NCBI RefSeq assembly: GCF_014646815.1
Contig: NZ_BMNZ01000009.1
Location: forward strand, 62,001 to 126,000
DNA length: 64,000 nt
Direction: 5' to 3'
DNA from: Terrabacter tumescens
Lineage (GTDB): Bacteria; Actinomycetota; Actinomycetes; Actinomycetales; Dermatophilaceae
The translations under genes and the position numbers were made by a program. The notes under the pieces were generated by a model. That model was not told the DNA's origin. It saw nothing but the letters and a program-made list of their open reading frames with translations, and did not search any database. Positions 51,671-59,675 of the stretch are shown here, one piece after another (the stretch's first letter is position 1; every line of letters starts with the position of its first letter).

Positions 51671-51837
51671 CTTCTTGAGCCTCTCCTGCCCGGCGATGCC
51701 CGGGCGGCGCAACCCATGAGAGAGCCACACGACCAAGCGTGGGCAGCCGCTATTGCGAGCGACGCGCCCGGGCACCTGAACGAGCCTGCGCAGGCACCGG
51801 TCCTGCAGTCAATGAAACAAGTAGCCGCCCGTCGGAC
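51671..51837. repeat. Direct repeat, copy 2 (solo IS110 non-coding end)
   Basis: A near-copy of 39286-39453 in the same orientation, without an adjoining transposase. It overlaps the 3' end of the nucleotidyltransferase gene and supplies that gene's present stop codon. Confidence 0.88.
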
Positions 51838-52570
51838 AGTCTCTCGGACGACGTCCGACCATGCCGGGCTGAGGACCCCGATCGACACCGAACCCCGCTG
51901 GCGGAGGTCTCGTTAGACGCTTGCGAGCGCATGGGTGCTGGGGGTCTTGGTGCGCCACAGCGGCTCGTAGCCAGGCTCGCCGGGACGGGGGCAACACCGT
52001 GAGGGTGGCGGTCAGGTCGCTGGTGTCCTTGGGCCGGTTGAGAGCGGCCTTGTACGACATGACGATCTCCGGGTTGAGGTAGCGGATGCCGTCGGCTGCG
52101 ATGAACGTGACATCGTCCAGGTCGGCCGCGTGCTCCGGGTTCCGCTTGTTGGACCACCGACCCTCTCGGTCTGGGGTCAAGGGGATGTCGAGCACCCACG
52201 CGCTGCAGGCGTCCTTGCGCACCCACAGCTGGCTGCCCGGGTCGTCCACGCTCTGCCACTGGCCGCCGAGTGGGTGCAGCACCCCGCCGACGTTGTTCCA
52301 CACATGCCAGTCACCGGCTAGGTGTGCCACCAGAGCCGGCAAGTCGCAGGCGAGCAGTGAGATGTCGGTGTCCTCGTGCTCGCGGAGGTACCCGGTTGCG
52401 GCCTCGATCGCCCAGCCACCGACGACCCACCACGGCCGGTCGAACCCAGCGAGAACGTCGGCGACCTCGGCGGGGGTCAGCGGTGCCCCCCGACCGTAGA
52501 GAGCCTGGAACTCGTCCTCTTCGCGTTGCTCTTTCGGTGAACTCATCAGCGACTCGCGGTCTTCAAACAT
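51809..52570 (-). CDS. Nucleotidyltransferase (aminoglycoside/lincosamide adenylyltransferase-like), 3' end altered
   Basis: A 253-residue frame whose first 190 residues match the antibiotic nucleotidyltransferase fold: RPWWVVGGWAIEAATGYLRE near residue 45 and the catalytic Asp pair in HEDTDISLL near 68. DPGSQLWVRKDACSAWVLDI lies near 110, and RYLNPEIVMSYKAALNRPKD near 165 is the family's C-terminal helix. The last 35 residues are basic and run into the IS110-derived repeat. A reading-frame change near residue 210 is likely, since an alternative frame gives sequence more like the expected end. Possible drug-modifying or toxin-antitoxin-type enzyme; activity uncertain. Confidence 0.75.
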   Translation of the reverse strand: MFEDRESLMSSPKEQREEDEFQALYGRGAPLTPAEVADVLAGFDRPWWVVGGWAIEAATGYLREHEDTDISLLACDLPALVAHLAGDWHVWNNVGGVLHPLGGQWQSVDDPGSQLWVRKDACSAWVLDIPLTPDREGRWSNKRNPEHAADLDDVTFIAADGIRYLNPEIVMSYKAALNRPKDTSDLTATLTVLPPSRRAWLRAAVAHQDPQHPCARKRLTRPPPAGFGVDRGPQPGMVGRRPRDCPTGGYLFH

Positions 52571-52795
52571 GACGCATCCTGGTTTGACGCTGCAACCCGT
52601 GGCGTACGACGGCCGCCTCTCGCTGTTTACCGGTCCTTCAAGGCCGGTCCGGCCGATGTGGACACTGCCTACAGCATGGAGGTTTAACCAGTGCCTGCCG
52701 CTTGCGAGCTTGTCTAGGAAGCGCGTCCTTGAGCGAGTCGCTCGTAGAACCAGATCGGTGTGAGCTACTGCCTCAAGCGTCAGCGCCTTGAGGCG

Positions 52796-53074
52796 TTAGC
52801 CCTGGCCCTCGGCGTCGCGCTGGTCTTCCTGGCTGCCGGTGTCGAGGCCCTGGGAGCCCTCCGTTGCATCTCCGGAAGCGTCACTGTCGCTTCCGATACG
52901 CTCGTCGGCCATCCCACGGCCCTGTTGAATCTGCTCGTCGAAGCGGCCGCCTGTTGCCGAGCCGGCAGCTTCGGAGGCGCGATCCAAACCTGAGTCGCTC
53001 ACCTGCTCGACCTGGTCGCCGTGCTGCTCCATCGCTTCCTCGGCCTTGTTCTTGGCGTTATCAAACATGCTCAT
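52796..53074 (-). CDS. Rv0909-like (MT0933) antitoxin-type small protein
   Basis: A 92-residue, very acidic and Gln/Gly/Ser-rich protein that starts MSMFDNAKNKAEEAMEQHGD and continues SGLDRASEAAGSATGGRFDE. This is the pattern of the Rv0909 antitoxin family. The ribosome-binding site GAAGGAGTATTGCG is strong. No adjacent gene looks like an Rv0910-type toxin (a START-like protein), so the antitoxin role is doubtful; such proteins may also act as stress proteins. Confidence 0.75.
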   Translation of the reverse strand: MSMFDNAKNKAEEAMEQHGDQVEQVSDSGLDRASEAAGSATGGRFDEQIQQGRGMADERIGSDSDASGDATEGSQGLDTGSQEDQRDAEGQG

Positions 53075-53765
53075 CGCAATACTCCTTCGCCGGTACAGCC
53101 CACGCCGCCGGAGACCCGACGACCATCCCCATAGTGAACCTTTAAGGAACGCAGCGGCGAGTCGAAGACCGCCTAATTTCCGCGCTAAGAACGACGACAC
53201 CGGCGCGGCCGTACGATCCGATCCGCGTGCGTAGTCGAGGCCACCACCTCAGAGCGCTCCGTCGTCCCATGCTTTCTCACGGTCGTTGTCGTTGTCGTTG
53301 GCCTTCACGCCGGCGACCGACTGGAGCGTCGCACTGCTCACGATGGCGTGTAGGACGCATGAGCCGTCTGCGCGATGGAGCCAGACCTCGACCGAGCCCA
53401 GCGCGCCGCGCGAGGCTCCCAGACATCGCCGTTGCCCTCGTCAGGGAACACGACCGCGGTGGGCCAGCCGACGATCATCCTCGAATACTTGTCGCCCATA
53501 ACTCTCCCGGTAACGCTTCGTGCGGTGCTGCAGCAGTGTCACCACGAACGGCAGCGTCGCAGCCTTTGCGGTGGTCGGTTGAACGAGCAACAACGTGCGT
53601 GCCTCTTCAAGACCGTACCTACGGACGCCCACCGTATTGCGTGGCGTCGTGGTCCGAAGTGGGGCGAACGTCACCGTTCGCTGTTCGCGACGACAGAACG
53701 GACGCCAACTATTCCTGTGGTCTGGAAGAACCGCAGACCTTCAAAGCCTGACACGAGACATCTAT
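53075..53765. other. Region with no convincing gene
   Basis: About 690 bases, less G+C-rich than the rest of the element. Several short frames exist. One on the minus strand (53441-53674) contains FVVTLLQHRTKRYRESYGRQ, which could be part of a decayed gene. None has a good start, ribosome-binding site or recognised domain. Confidence 0.4.
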
Positions 53766-53815
53766 GAGGAACCCCCGGCGGGAGGACCAGCCGCCTGGCT
53801 CACCAACCGGGGGTT
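53766..53815 (-). terminator. Terminator of mscL
   Basis: GGAACCCCCGG and its exact complement CCGGGGGTTCC are separated by 28 bases that can form an inner hairpin. It lies about 40 bp beyond the mscL stop in the direction of transcription. Confidence 0.6.
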
Positions 53816-53856
53816 CCGGGTTGTCGAAGGAGGCCTCCTGGCCCAGAGCGCGCGGA

Positions 53857-54222
53857 CTACCGAACGCGAAGGGAGTCGCGGATCTCGGTGAGCAGGAGGA
53901 CCTCCTCCGACGGTGCCTCGGGCTCGGGCTCGACACCCGTCTTGCGCCGCTCGGCCAGCTGGTTCATGGGCACGACGACGATGAAGTAGACCGCCGCCGC
54001 GACGATGAGGAAACTGACCAGTGCGGTGAGGAAGGCGCCGACGGCGACCCCGCCGGGCTGGAACGACGAAAAGTTCTGCGTGCCACCGAGCTTGCCGATC
54101 AGGTCCATGATGACCGTGACGAAGGCGTCCACGACCTTCGCGAACGCCGTGCCGATGACGACGGCGACCGCGAGGTCAACGACGTTCCCGCGCATGAGGA
54201 AGTCTTTGAATCCCTTGAGCAT
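53857..54222 (-). CDS. mscL: Large-conductance mechanosensitive channel MscL
   Basis: A 121-residue channel protein that opens under membrane tension and releases solutes during hypo-osmotic shock. The start MLKGFKDFLMRGNVVDLAVA, with the pore-lining helix AVVIGTAFAKVVDAFVTVIM, is diagnostic. The second membrane helix is VSFLIVAAAVYFIVVVPMN near residue 69. The C-terminal helix EEVLLLTEIRDSL is present. Length is normal. As cargo on a mobile element it would be an additional copy. Confidence 0.96.
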   Translation of the reverse strand: MLKGFKDFLMRGNVVDLAVAVVIGTAFAKVVDAFVTVIMDLIGKLGGTQNFSSFQPGGVAVGAFLTALVSFLIVAAAVYFIVVVPMNQLAERRKTGVEPEPEAPSEEVLLLTEIRDSLRVR

Positions 54223-54361
54223 GCCAGTCCTTCCAAGAAGTGAATGAGCTCATGAACCACATGGATGGCAGGCGGAGCCGGCTCGCGACATAGCGGCTCC
54301 GGGACCCGCGGTGGTGGCGCCGGCGCCGGTCGGACGTGCCGCCGCCTGCTCGAGCAGGCGC

Positions 54362-54568
54362 TCAGTCGGCCAGCTTGGCGATTGCCTGGGCCCACAGGAA
54401 GTGCTTGTTGGTACCTAGATCGCGGATGGTCTTGATGTTGAAGGCGGCCTTAAGGTGCTCGGCGTCGCTGGCGCTGACTCCCTGCAACGCCTCCACTGGC
54501 GCGTCTGCCAGTTCCGCGATGCTGTGGGACTCGAATGCCTTGTCGACCTTGCTGGCGATGTCGCCCAT
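54362..54568 (-). CDS. Small helix-hairpin-helix-like protein
   Basis: A 68-residue protein preceded by a good ribosome-binding site (AGGAGTGAGA). The sequence SIAELADAPVEALQGVSASD, followed by LKAAFNIKTIRDLGTNKHFL, reads as two helix-hairpin-helix-type units, as in small DNA-binding or DUF4332-like proteins. It is charged and soluble. The start ATG is 54568; the frame further upstream is not convincing. Function unknown. Confidence 0.7.
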   Translation of the reverse strand: MGDIASKVDKAFESHSIAELADAPVEALQGVSASDAEHLKAAFNIKTIRDLGTNKHFLWAQAIAKLAD

Positions 54569-54858
54569 TCTCACTCCTGAGAGTCGGCCCGCTCTGTTTG
54601 CGGGGAGTGCCTCGATAACTACCATGTCCCCGTCACCGGCGCGACCGGACGAACCGGCTATAAGGGTTCCTGCTCGACAACAGACAAGACAACCAGTGCC
54701 AATCCCGGCCTCCTCAGGGCCAAGCGACCCACGGAGACGCCCGGGCCCACGGTGCCGAATCGGGCCACTGTCGCGCGCAACGCGTTCGCCTACAGCCACG
54801 GCCGAGCCTTCCGCGAGGCCGTGGCCGCGGCCGACGCGCGTCAGGTGGCGGACGACTG

Positions 54859-55281
54859 TCACGCATCACCCGACGGAGCACAGGAAGCGGCATTCGATTC
54901 GGTGAAGACTTTCTGTACTGGCTCAAGCTGCGCCTTCGGCGCAGAAAAGCGCGGGGACCCGCGTCGGGGACCCCGCGCTGCGGGCGGCGCTGGCGCGCCG
55001 TCCTCGCGCACCCCACCGCCCCACGCTTTCGACCACGTCCAGGGGGCGCCCGCCCTGCCGCCATCAACTGGACCGGCGACGGCGTACGGCTCGCCATCAG
55101 GCGCCATGACGAGGATAGCCCCCGCCGTCGCCTGCCAGGTACAGACCCACGGAGGACCACTACCCACCGCAGGGACGTGGCCGGCCCCACCACCCGCGTT
55201 CTGGGCGTCCGCGTGCGCCTTCTGCGCCTGGCCTCCCAGCCGAGCCACCTTGGCATCACTGCGCAGACCGCGACGGCGCAT
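54859..55281 (-). CDS. Doubtful hypothetical protein near attR
   Basis: A 140-residue frame whose middle (VPAVGSGPPWVCTWQATAGAI, then MAPDGEPYAVAGPVDGG) is protein-like, while its C-terminal third crosses a hairpin with a T-run and looks non-coding. The true gene may end earlier through a frameshift, or there may be no gene. The opposite strand is open as well but Arg/Pro-rich. No domain recognised. Confidence 0.3.
   Translation of the reverse strand: MRRRGLRSDAKVARLGGQAQKAHADAQNAGGGAGHVPAVGSGPPWVCTWQATAGAILVMAPDGEPYAVAGPVDGGRAGAPWTWSKAWGGGVREDGAPAPPAARGPRRGSPRFSAPKAQLEPVQKVFTESNAASCAPSGDA
54945..54978 (-). terminator. Rho-independent-type terminator (minus strand)
   Basis: GCGCGGGG and CCCCGCGC pair around a 14-base loop, and on the minus strand the stem is followed directly by TTTT. 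A T-run is rare for this genome, which makes a genuine intrinsic terminator likely. Confidence 0.6.
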
Positions 55282-55367
55282 GCAGCCGCCATGACAGCGA
55301 CCAGGCTGGCGCGCTGTCCTGCTCCGCTATCGGGTTCGGCGCCTCCCCTTGGCCGGGCATGACGCCA

Positions 55368-55389
55368 GCCGTGCCCAATCCATGCCCAA
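55368..55389. repeat. Arm-type repeat near attR
   Basis: GCCGTGCCCAATCCATGCCCAA, one base different from 34666-34687, lies 84 bp inside the right core in the same orientation. It is a candidate integrase arm-binding site. Confidence 0.65.
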
Positions 55390-55473
55390 CGCTCGGGCGC
55401 CCAAGGGCCGAACAGGGGCACGCGCGGACAGAACAGCGAGCACACCAGCGGCCATGAGAGGGCTGCCAAGGCA

Positions 55474-55517
55474 CTTCCCAAGCTGGATACGCGGGTTCGA
55501 TTCCCGTCGCTCGCTCC
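55474..55517 (+). repeat. attR, 44-bp core repeat of element 2
   Basis: Exact copy of the last 44 bases of tRNA-Gly from the anticodon loop to the CC of CCA. Upstream sequence does not form the rest of a tRNA, so this is the duplicated half created on integration. Confidence 0.95.
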
Positions 55518-55523
55518 GACTCC

Positions 55524-56597
55524 TCACCGGTCCGGAGCGCGTGCGGCACGCCGCCTCAGGGCGAGCGCCACACCCACCCCCACCGCGACGACTCCTGCGC
55601 CACCCGCGACGACCACCGGGACGGGGAGACCGCCGTCCCGGTCGACCTCTTGCGCGGCGCGCGCGTCGGTCGGTGTCGCGGCGTCCGGATCCGGGGTGGG
55701 CGGCGTTGTCCCGGTCGTTGTGGTGGTGCCGGCGGAGGTCGACGGTGATGCGCCGGTCGTCGGCGTCGCCGTTGGCGTGGGCGCAGGCGCCGAGGGCGTG
55801 GCGGCACGTCCGGAGCCGTCGAGCATCGTGTGGTTGCGCCAGAGGTACTCGCGGATCGTCAGGCCGGACTCGTGCACCTTCGCGGCCACCTCGCGGCCGA
55901 GGTAGCGGTAGTGCCAGGGCTCGTAGCGGAAGCAGGTGCGGTCGTTCCAGCGCGTGCCGCCCTTCCCCCGCGGGTAGCTGTTGACCCAGCCGTACCTCCA
56001 GGAGTTCTCCCGCATCCAGGCGCCGGCCGGCGTCCGACCCCAGTCCCCCGGCAGCGGGCTGCCACCCCCGGCGCTCATGAAGTCGACGCCGAGGCCGAGC
56101 TGGTGCTCGGAGTGGCCGGGACGCTGCGAGTAGGTGATCGCGCTGTCGAAGCCGTTCTGCCTCGTGTACATCGTGAAGAGCCCGACCTGCTCGCGGTAGC
56201 TGCGGTAGCCGCTCCAGATCGCGATCGGCGCGCCGGCCGCGGCAGCGGCCCTGGCCATGGCGCGGGTGTCGTCGGCCGCCACGGCACGGATGCGACCGCC
56301 GCCGCCGATCCCGGCCTCGCTCGACCGGACCAGGTCCGGCGGCACGTAGTCGGCCTCGACGCGCAGCAGGCGGTCCACGAGGGTCACGGACCAGTCGTCG
56401 TAGCCGCGAGGGACCGTGGGCACGTCGCCGAGGTCGCACGAGGGAAGCCGGCCCAGTGCCGACGCCGGCGGCGCGGCCGAGGAGCCGACGAGGAGCGCCA
56501 GCGCGAGGCCGACGGCGCCGGCAGCCGAGGCGACGACCCGCGGGCGGCGCGCAGCAGACCTGCGGCGGGCATCGTCGGGGACGGCGGTCTGGGGCAT
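55524..56597 (-). CDS. D-alanyl-D-alanine carboxypeptidase, VanY/M15B family, C-terminally anchored
   Basis: A 357-residue secreted peptidase that trims D-Ala from peptidoglycan stems. The signal segment is VVASAAGAVGLALALLVGSS near residue 22. The M15B domain holds IWSGYRSYREQVGLF near 125, the zinc ligands in RPGHSEHQLGLGVDFMS near 158 (His and Asp) and EPWHYRYLGREV near 222 (catalytic Glu and His). A Thr/Pro linker follows, then a C-terminal membrane helix (VPVVVAGGAGVVAVGVGVAL) with a positive tail. It starts just beyond attR, so it is chromosomal. Confidence 0.92.
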   Translation of the reverse strand: MPQTAVPDDARRRSAARRPRVVASAAGAVGLALALLVGSSAAPPASALGRLPSCDLGDVPTVPRGYDDWSVTLVDRLLRVEADYVPPDLVRSSEAGIGGGGRIRAVAADDTRAMARAAAAAGAPIAIWSGYRSYREQVGLFTMYTRQNGFDSAITYSQRPGHSEHQLGLGVDFMSAGGGSPLPGDWGRTPAGAWMRENSWRYGWVNSYPRGKGGTRWNDRTCFRYEPWHYRYLGREVAAKVHESGLTIREYLWRNHTMLDGSGRAATPSAPAPTPTATPTTGASPSTSAGTTTTTGTTPPTPDPDAATPTDARAAQEVDRDGGLPVPVVVAGGAGVVAVGVGVALALRRRAARAPDR

Positions 56598-56642
56598 TCG
56601 CGGAACCTGCGCCTTCGGGGGTCTGGCGCCTACGCTAGCCGC

Positions 56643-58286
56643 GTGGGGAGCATCGGCAGGGCCCGTTACGCGTCGATCGGCGTATGCGTGTTGCTCGCGG
56701 CCGCGTGCACGAGCGGGAGCCCGGCGCCCGGCGCAGGAACCGCCACGGGAACGACCTCGACGCCCGCCGACTCGACGGCCCCGCCGTCACCCGCGAACTC
56801 GAGCCCTACCGCGACGACCCCGGCAACCCCGGCGGCGACCTTCCCGCTCGCGGTCGTCACCGGTCTGACGAACCTCAAGGCGAACGTCTCGGTCGCCGAG
56901 CTGCGTGACCTCGCCGGCAAGGGGACGCTCGTCGTGCCCTGCGGAGTGAAGCTGACCGCACCGGATCTCCCTGCGCCACCGGCGTCCTCGGCGTGCGTCC
57001 CCGCCGACAAGATCGCCGCCGCCCTCGTGGCCGGCCAGCAGCGCATCGCGCTGCTCCCACCCGGCCTCGTCCAGCCCGCGACCAAGGTGCTCTCGATCCG
57101 GGGCAAGGGCCCGTTCGGCATGTTCGGGCCCGACCTCTTCGGTGACGAGCAGGCGCGAGCGATGGACTATCCCGTCAAGGCGACCACAGCGCCCGGCGGG
57201 ACGAGCCTCGATGCGAGCTGGACGGCATACGACCCCTCGCAGGTGTGGACCATGACCAACCTCGGCAGCCTCTGCTCCGACCGCGGCGCGGCGACGCAGG
57301 TCGTCTCGCGGGGTCGGGGCTGGGACTGGGTCTTCGAGGGCGGCACGGCCCGTTACGCCGCGCCGGCGGTCGTCGACCCGCCGGACCACGAGCCCTACCG
57401 CTCGGTGCAGCCCGTCGACACGGGCAACGCCGGCGCCACACCCCAGATCATCAAGCGGTCGGACGTCGCGATCGCCGACCACGAGTGCCCGGTCGTGCCC
57501 GACTCGACGTGGAAGCCCCAGCTCGGCACGACGGCGGTCTTCAGCGTCCCCGAGGCGGTGCTGCCCCGGTGGCGCGACACCCTGGGGCTCGACGTCGTCT
57601 ACCTCGCCGCCAACCACATGAGCGACAAGGGCGTGGCCGGCATCGAGTCGACGCTGCGGCTCATCGACAAGTACAAGATCCCGCGGACGGGTCTGGGCCG
57701 TGACCTCGACGAGGCCATCGAGCCGGCCTACGTGCAGGTCGCGGGGCTCAAGGTCGGCTTCGTGGCCGTCAACGACGTCGCCGGGGTCGCGAGGGCCGAC
57801 GCCGACACCGCGGGCGTCCCGTGGATCACCGAGCGCAACATCCGCGAGGGAGTCCGCCGGGCCAAGGCGGCCGGCGCCGACCTCGTCATCTGCAACCCGC
57901 AGTGGTGGGGCGGCGCGGAGTACCACGACGACCTCTGGCCCACGCAGAAGCGCCAGCTCGGCTGGTTCGACAAGGCGGGCTGCGACCAGGTCATCGGGTC
58001 CGGCACCCACGTCGCCGGCCCCCTGCTCGTCCGCGGCCCCGCGGCCGACCCGAACGTCGTGCTCGTCAGCCCGGGCAACTACCTCTTCGGCCAGGGCTGG
58101 TGGCAGGAGACGCAGGAGGGGGTCATCCTCGACCTGTCCTTCCGCGGCAAGACCCTCGTCAACGTCCGGCTCCGGCCCACGGTGATGATCCGTCAGGCCC
58201 GGCCGGCCCTGCTCGACCCGCAGGGCGACGGACGTTACGTGCTGCAGCGGATGTGGAAGTACTCGACGACGCCCCCGGCACGCTAG
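56643..58286 (+). CDS. CapA-family lipoprotein (poly-gamma-glutamate synthesis-type)
   Basis: A 547-residue protein from the GTG at 56643, with lipobox LAAAC (Cys near residue 20) and a Thr/Pro/Ala linker. The CapA metallophosphatase-like domain covers about 280 to 530. It holds RSDVAIADHECPVV near 278, VVYLAANHMSDKG near 320, NPQWWGGAEYHDD near 418, and VIGSGTHVAGPLL and VSPGNYLFGQG further on. The N-terminal 200 residues are another folded region I do not recognise. CapA-type proteins take part in capsule or peptidoglycan-linked polymer handling. Divergent from the carboxypeptidase. Confidence 0.87.
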   Translation: MGSIGRARYASIGVCVLLAAACTSGSPAPGAGTATGTTSTPADSTAPPSPANSSPTATTPATPAATFPLAVVTGLTNLKANVSVAELRDLAGKGTLVVPCGVKLTAPDLPAPPASSACVPADKIAAALVAGQQRIALLPPGLVQPATKVLSIRGKGPFGMFGPDLFGDEQARAMDYPVKATTAPGGTSLDASWTAYDPSQVWTMTNLGSLCSDRGAATQVVSRGRGWDWVFEGGTARYAAPAVVDPPDHEPYRSVQPVDTGNAGATPQIIKRSDVAIADHECPVVPDSTWKPQLGTTAVFSVPEAVLPRWRDTLGLDVVYLAANHMSDKGVAGIESTLRLIDKYKIPRTGLGRDLDEAIEPAYVQVAGLKVGFVAVNDVAGVARADADTAGVPWITERNIREGVRRAKAAGADLVICNPQWWGGAEYHDDLWPTQKRQLGWFDKAGCDQVIGSGTHVAGPLLVRGPAADPNVVLVSPGNYLFGQGWWQETQEGVILDLSFRGKTLVNVRLRPTVMIRQARPALLDPQGDGRYVLQRMWKYSTTPPAR

Positions 58287-58328
58287 ACACGGGCGTCTCG
58301 GCAGCGGCGTGCCCAGGGGTCGTCGCGG

Positions 58329-58883
58329 TCAGCGGACGCGACCGGCCACCCAAGCGGAGGTCCAGATCCTCGAGAGCTGGACGCGCTGGCCTGGGCGCGG
58401 CGCATGCCAGACCTTGCCGTAGCCGGCGTAGACAGCGACGTGGTAGGCCCGCCCGTTCGACATGAAGAAGACGAGGTCGCCGGGGAGGATGTTGGATTTG
58501 TAGATCCGCGTGGTGGCGAGCCGCTGGGCGTTGGCCGTTCGCGGCAGGTAGCGGTGCAGCCGTGTGTGGTAGACGTAGTAGACGAGGCCGGAGCAGTCGA
58601 AGTACGTCGGTCCGGCGGCGCCCCACCGGTACCACTTGCCCACCTGCGCGGCCGTCAGCGAGAGGCCCTGGAGGCGCAGGGGGGTCGTGGAGACCGGCTT
58701 GGCGTCGATCGTGACGGCGGAGGCGGAGCTCGAGCCCGGCGGCGAACCGGTCGAGGCAGCGGTGCCGGACACAGGGGCGCCGCCCAGTCCGAGGAATAGG
58801 GCGGCGGCGAGCAGTGGTGTCAGGGCGAGCGATCGGAGTTGTCGGAGACTGCGTGGACGACGTGCAGAGGTAGACGTGGACAT
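58329..58883 (-). CDS. Secreted NlpC/P60 peptidoglycan endopeptidase
   Basis: A 184-residue secreted cysteine peptidase that cuts peptide bonds in peptidoglycan. Signal peptide: a basic start, then LALTPLLAAALFLGLGG. The catalytic triad is visible: Cys in YFDCSGLVYYVY near residue 96, His in AYHVAVYAGYG near 147 and His in KVWHAPRPGQ near 159. It follows a long leader that matches the c-di-AMP (ydaO) riboswitch, a common partner of such genes in actinobacteria, so cell-wall turnover is probably tuned by c-di-AMP. Confidence 0.93.
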   Translation of the reverse strand: MSTSTSARRPRSLRQLRSLALTPLLAAALFLGLGGAPVSGTAASTGSPPGSSSASAVTIDAKPVSTTPLRLQGLSLTAAQVGKWYRWGAAGPTYFDCSGLVYYVYHTRLHRYLPRTANAQRLATTRIYKSNILPGDLVFFMSNGRAYHVAVYAGYGKVWHAPRPGQRVQLSRIWTSAWVAGRVR

Positions 58884-58889
58884 GGCGGA

Positions 58890-59045
58890 TCCTTCCCACG
58901 CCTGTGAGGTGAGCTGTCGGGTTCGGGCGGAAGTTGCCCGGCCGCAGATGCGGCTTCACCCCGAGGACCAGCTGGCCGGTCCAAAAGTGGGTCCCCCACT
59001 CCTGTCCGTTTTTCCTTGGCTGCCCCACCGGTGGACAGGACTCGG
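58890..59045 (-). promoter_or_regulatory. Cyclic di-AMP riboswitch (ydaO/yuaA)
   Basis: On the minus strand the leader of the NlpC/P60 gene shows, in order, the conserved ydaO blocks: TGGGGGACCCAC near 58990, CGGGGTGAAGCCGC near 58957, CCGAACCCGACAGCTCACCT near 58920 and CAGGCGTGGGAAGG just before the start codon. Sequence and order agree with the family consensus. c-di-AMP binding normally turns such genes off. The 5' boundary is approximate. Confidence 0.85.
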
Positions 59046-59328
59046 CGTCCGGCGGGCCGTCCGGGGGAGACCCCGGACGATGAACATTCATCGAATGTGA
59101 CAGAGAAGGTCACGAAAGCATCGCGTCCGGACAAATTCTGGCAAGAGTTGCCACCTCAAAGACCGCCGAACCGGGCAGATGGACAGGGCGAGCGGACCCT
59201 CCGCACTCGAGTCGCTCGGTCACAGCGCCATGTGCGCCTGGGACGAGCTCGCGTTCGCACGGATCGTAGGGACGGCGCGTCGCGTTTGGACGTCGGGCCC
59301 TGTCTGTTGCTACGGTTGGCGACGCCTC

Positions 59329-59402
59329 GCAGGCGTAGTTCAGTAGCAGAACAGCCTTCTTCCAGAAGGAAGACGTACGTGCAATTCGTGCCGCCTGCTC
59401 CA
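59329..59402 (+). tRNA. tRNA-Gly (anticodon TCC), structurally divergent
   Basis: Acceptor GCAGGCG pairs perfectly with CGCCTGC. The D stem is GTTC/GAAC, the anticodon loop CTTCCAG (TCC), the T stem GTACG/CGTGC, and CCA is encoded. Departures from the norm: the D loop AGTAGCA lacks the G18-G19 pair, the T loop is TGCAATT instead of TTCRANN, and the anticodon stem has a G-A end pair. A strong terminator follows. It could be a functional divergent tRNA or a special-purpose one. Confidence 0.8.
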
Positions 59403-59406
59403 GTTC

Positions 59407-59439
59407 AGAAGGGCCCGGTCACCGCGACCGGGCCCTTCT
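59407..59439 (+). terminator. Terminator of tRNA-Gly(TCC)
   Basis: A perfect 14-bp stem (AGAAGGGCCCGGTC and complement) with loop ACCGC, 5 bp after the tRNA, followed by GCTGTCC. Confidence 0.85.
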
Positions 59440-59573
59440 GCTGTCCTCGCCCGGACGACAGCCCGGCCACCGCTTGACTCCACGGACGACCCCGACCGCG
59501 CCACCCGGCATACGCCATGGGTGCGGCCGCAGCCCTCGTGGCCCAACTGTGACCCCTCCCTCTTGCGGTCGTT

Positions 59574-59609
59574 ACCGGTCAGTAGCATCATGGAAGTGAC
59601 CGGCCAGTA
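59574..59609. promoter_or_regulatory. Two direct repeats ACCGGYCAGTA before the acyl-CoA dehydrogenase gene
   Basis: ACCGGTCAGTA (59574-59584) and ACCGGCCAGTA (59599-59609) are spaced 25 bp apart, about 70 to 100 bp before the start codon. Each is also part of an imperfect palindrome (TTACCGGTCAGTA, TGACCGGCCAGTAA) of the kind bound by TetR-family fatty-acid regulators. A regulator site is likely; the protein is not in the window. Confidence 0.6.
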
Positions 59610-59675
59610 ACTTGGCGCGCCCGCCGATGACAGCGCGGACGCACGACGAGCGACAGAACGCGGAGGGTCCCGAAG

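Noticed and set aside
52796-53074. Complete toxin-antitoxin pair
   Set aside because: The small Rv0909-like protein is present but no toxin-like partner is encoded next to it.
53441-53674. Possible minus-strand gene
   Set aside because: Some protein-like residues but no good start, no ribosome-binding site and no domain; kept only as a remark for the region.
55474-55517. Second tRNA-Gly gene
   Set aside because: Only the 3' half is present; the upstream bases do not give a D arm or acceptor strand. It is attR.
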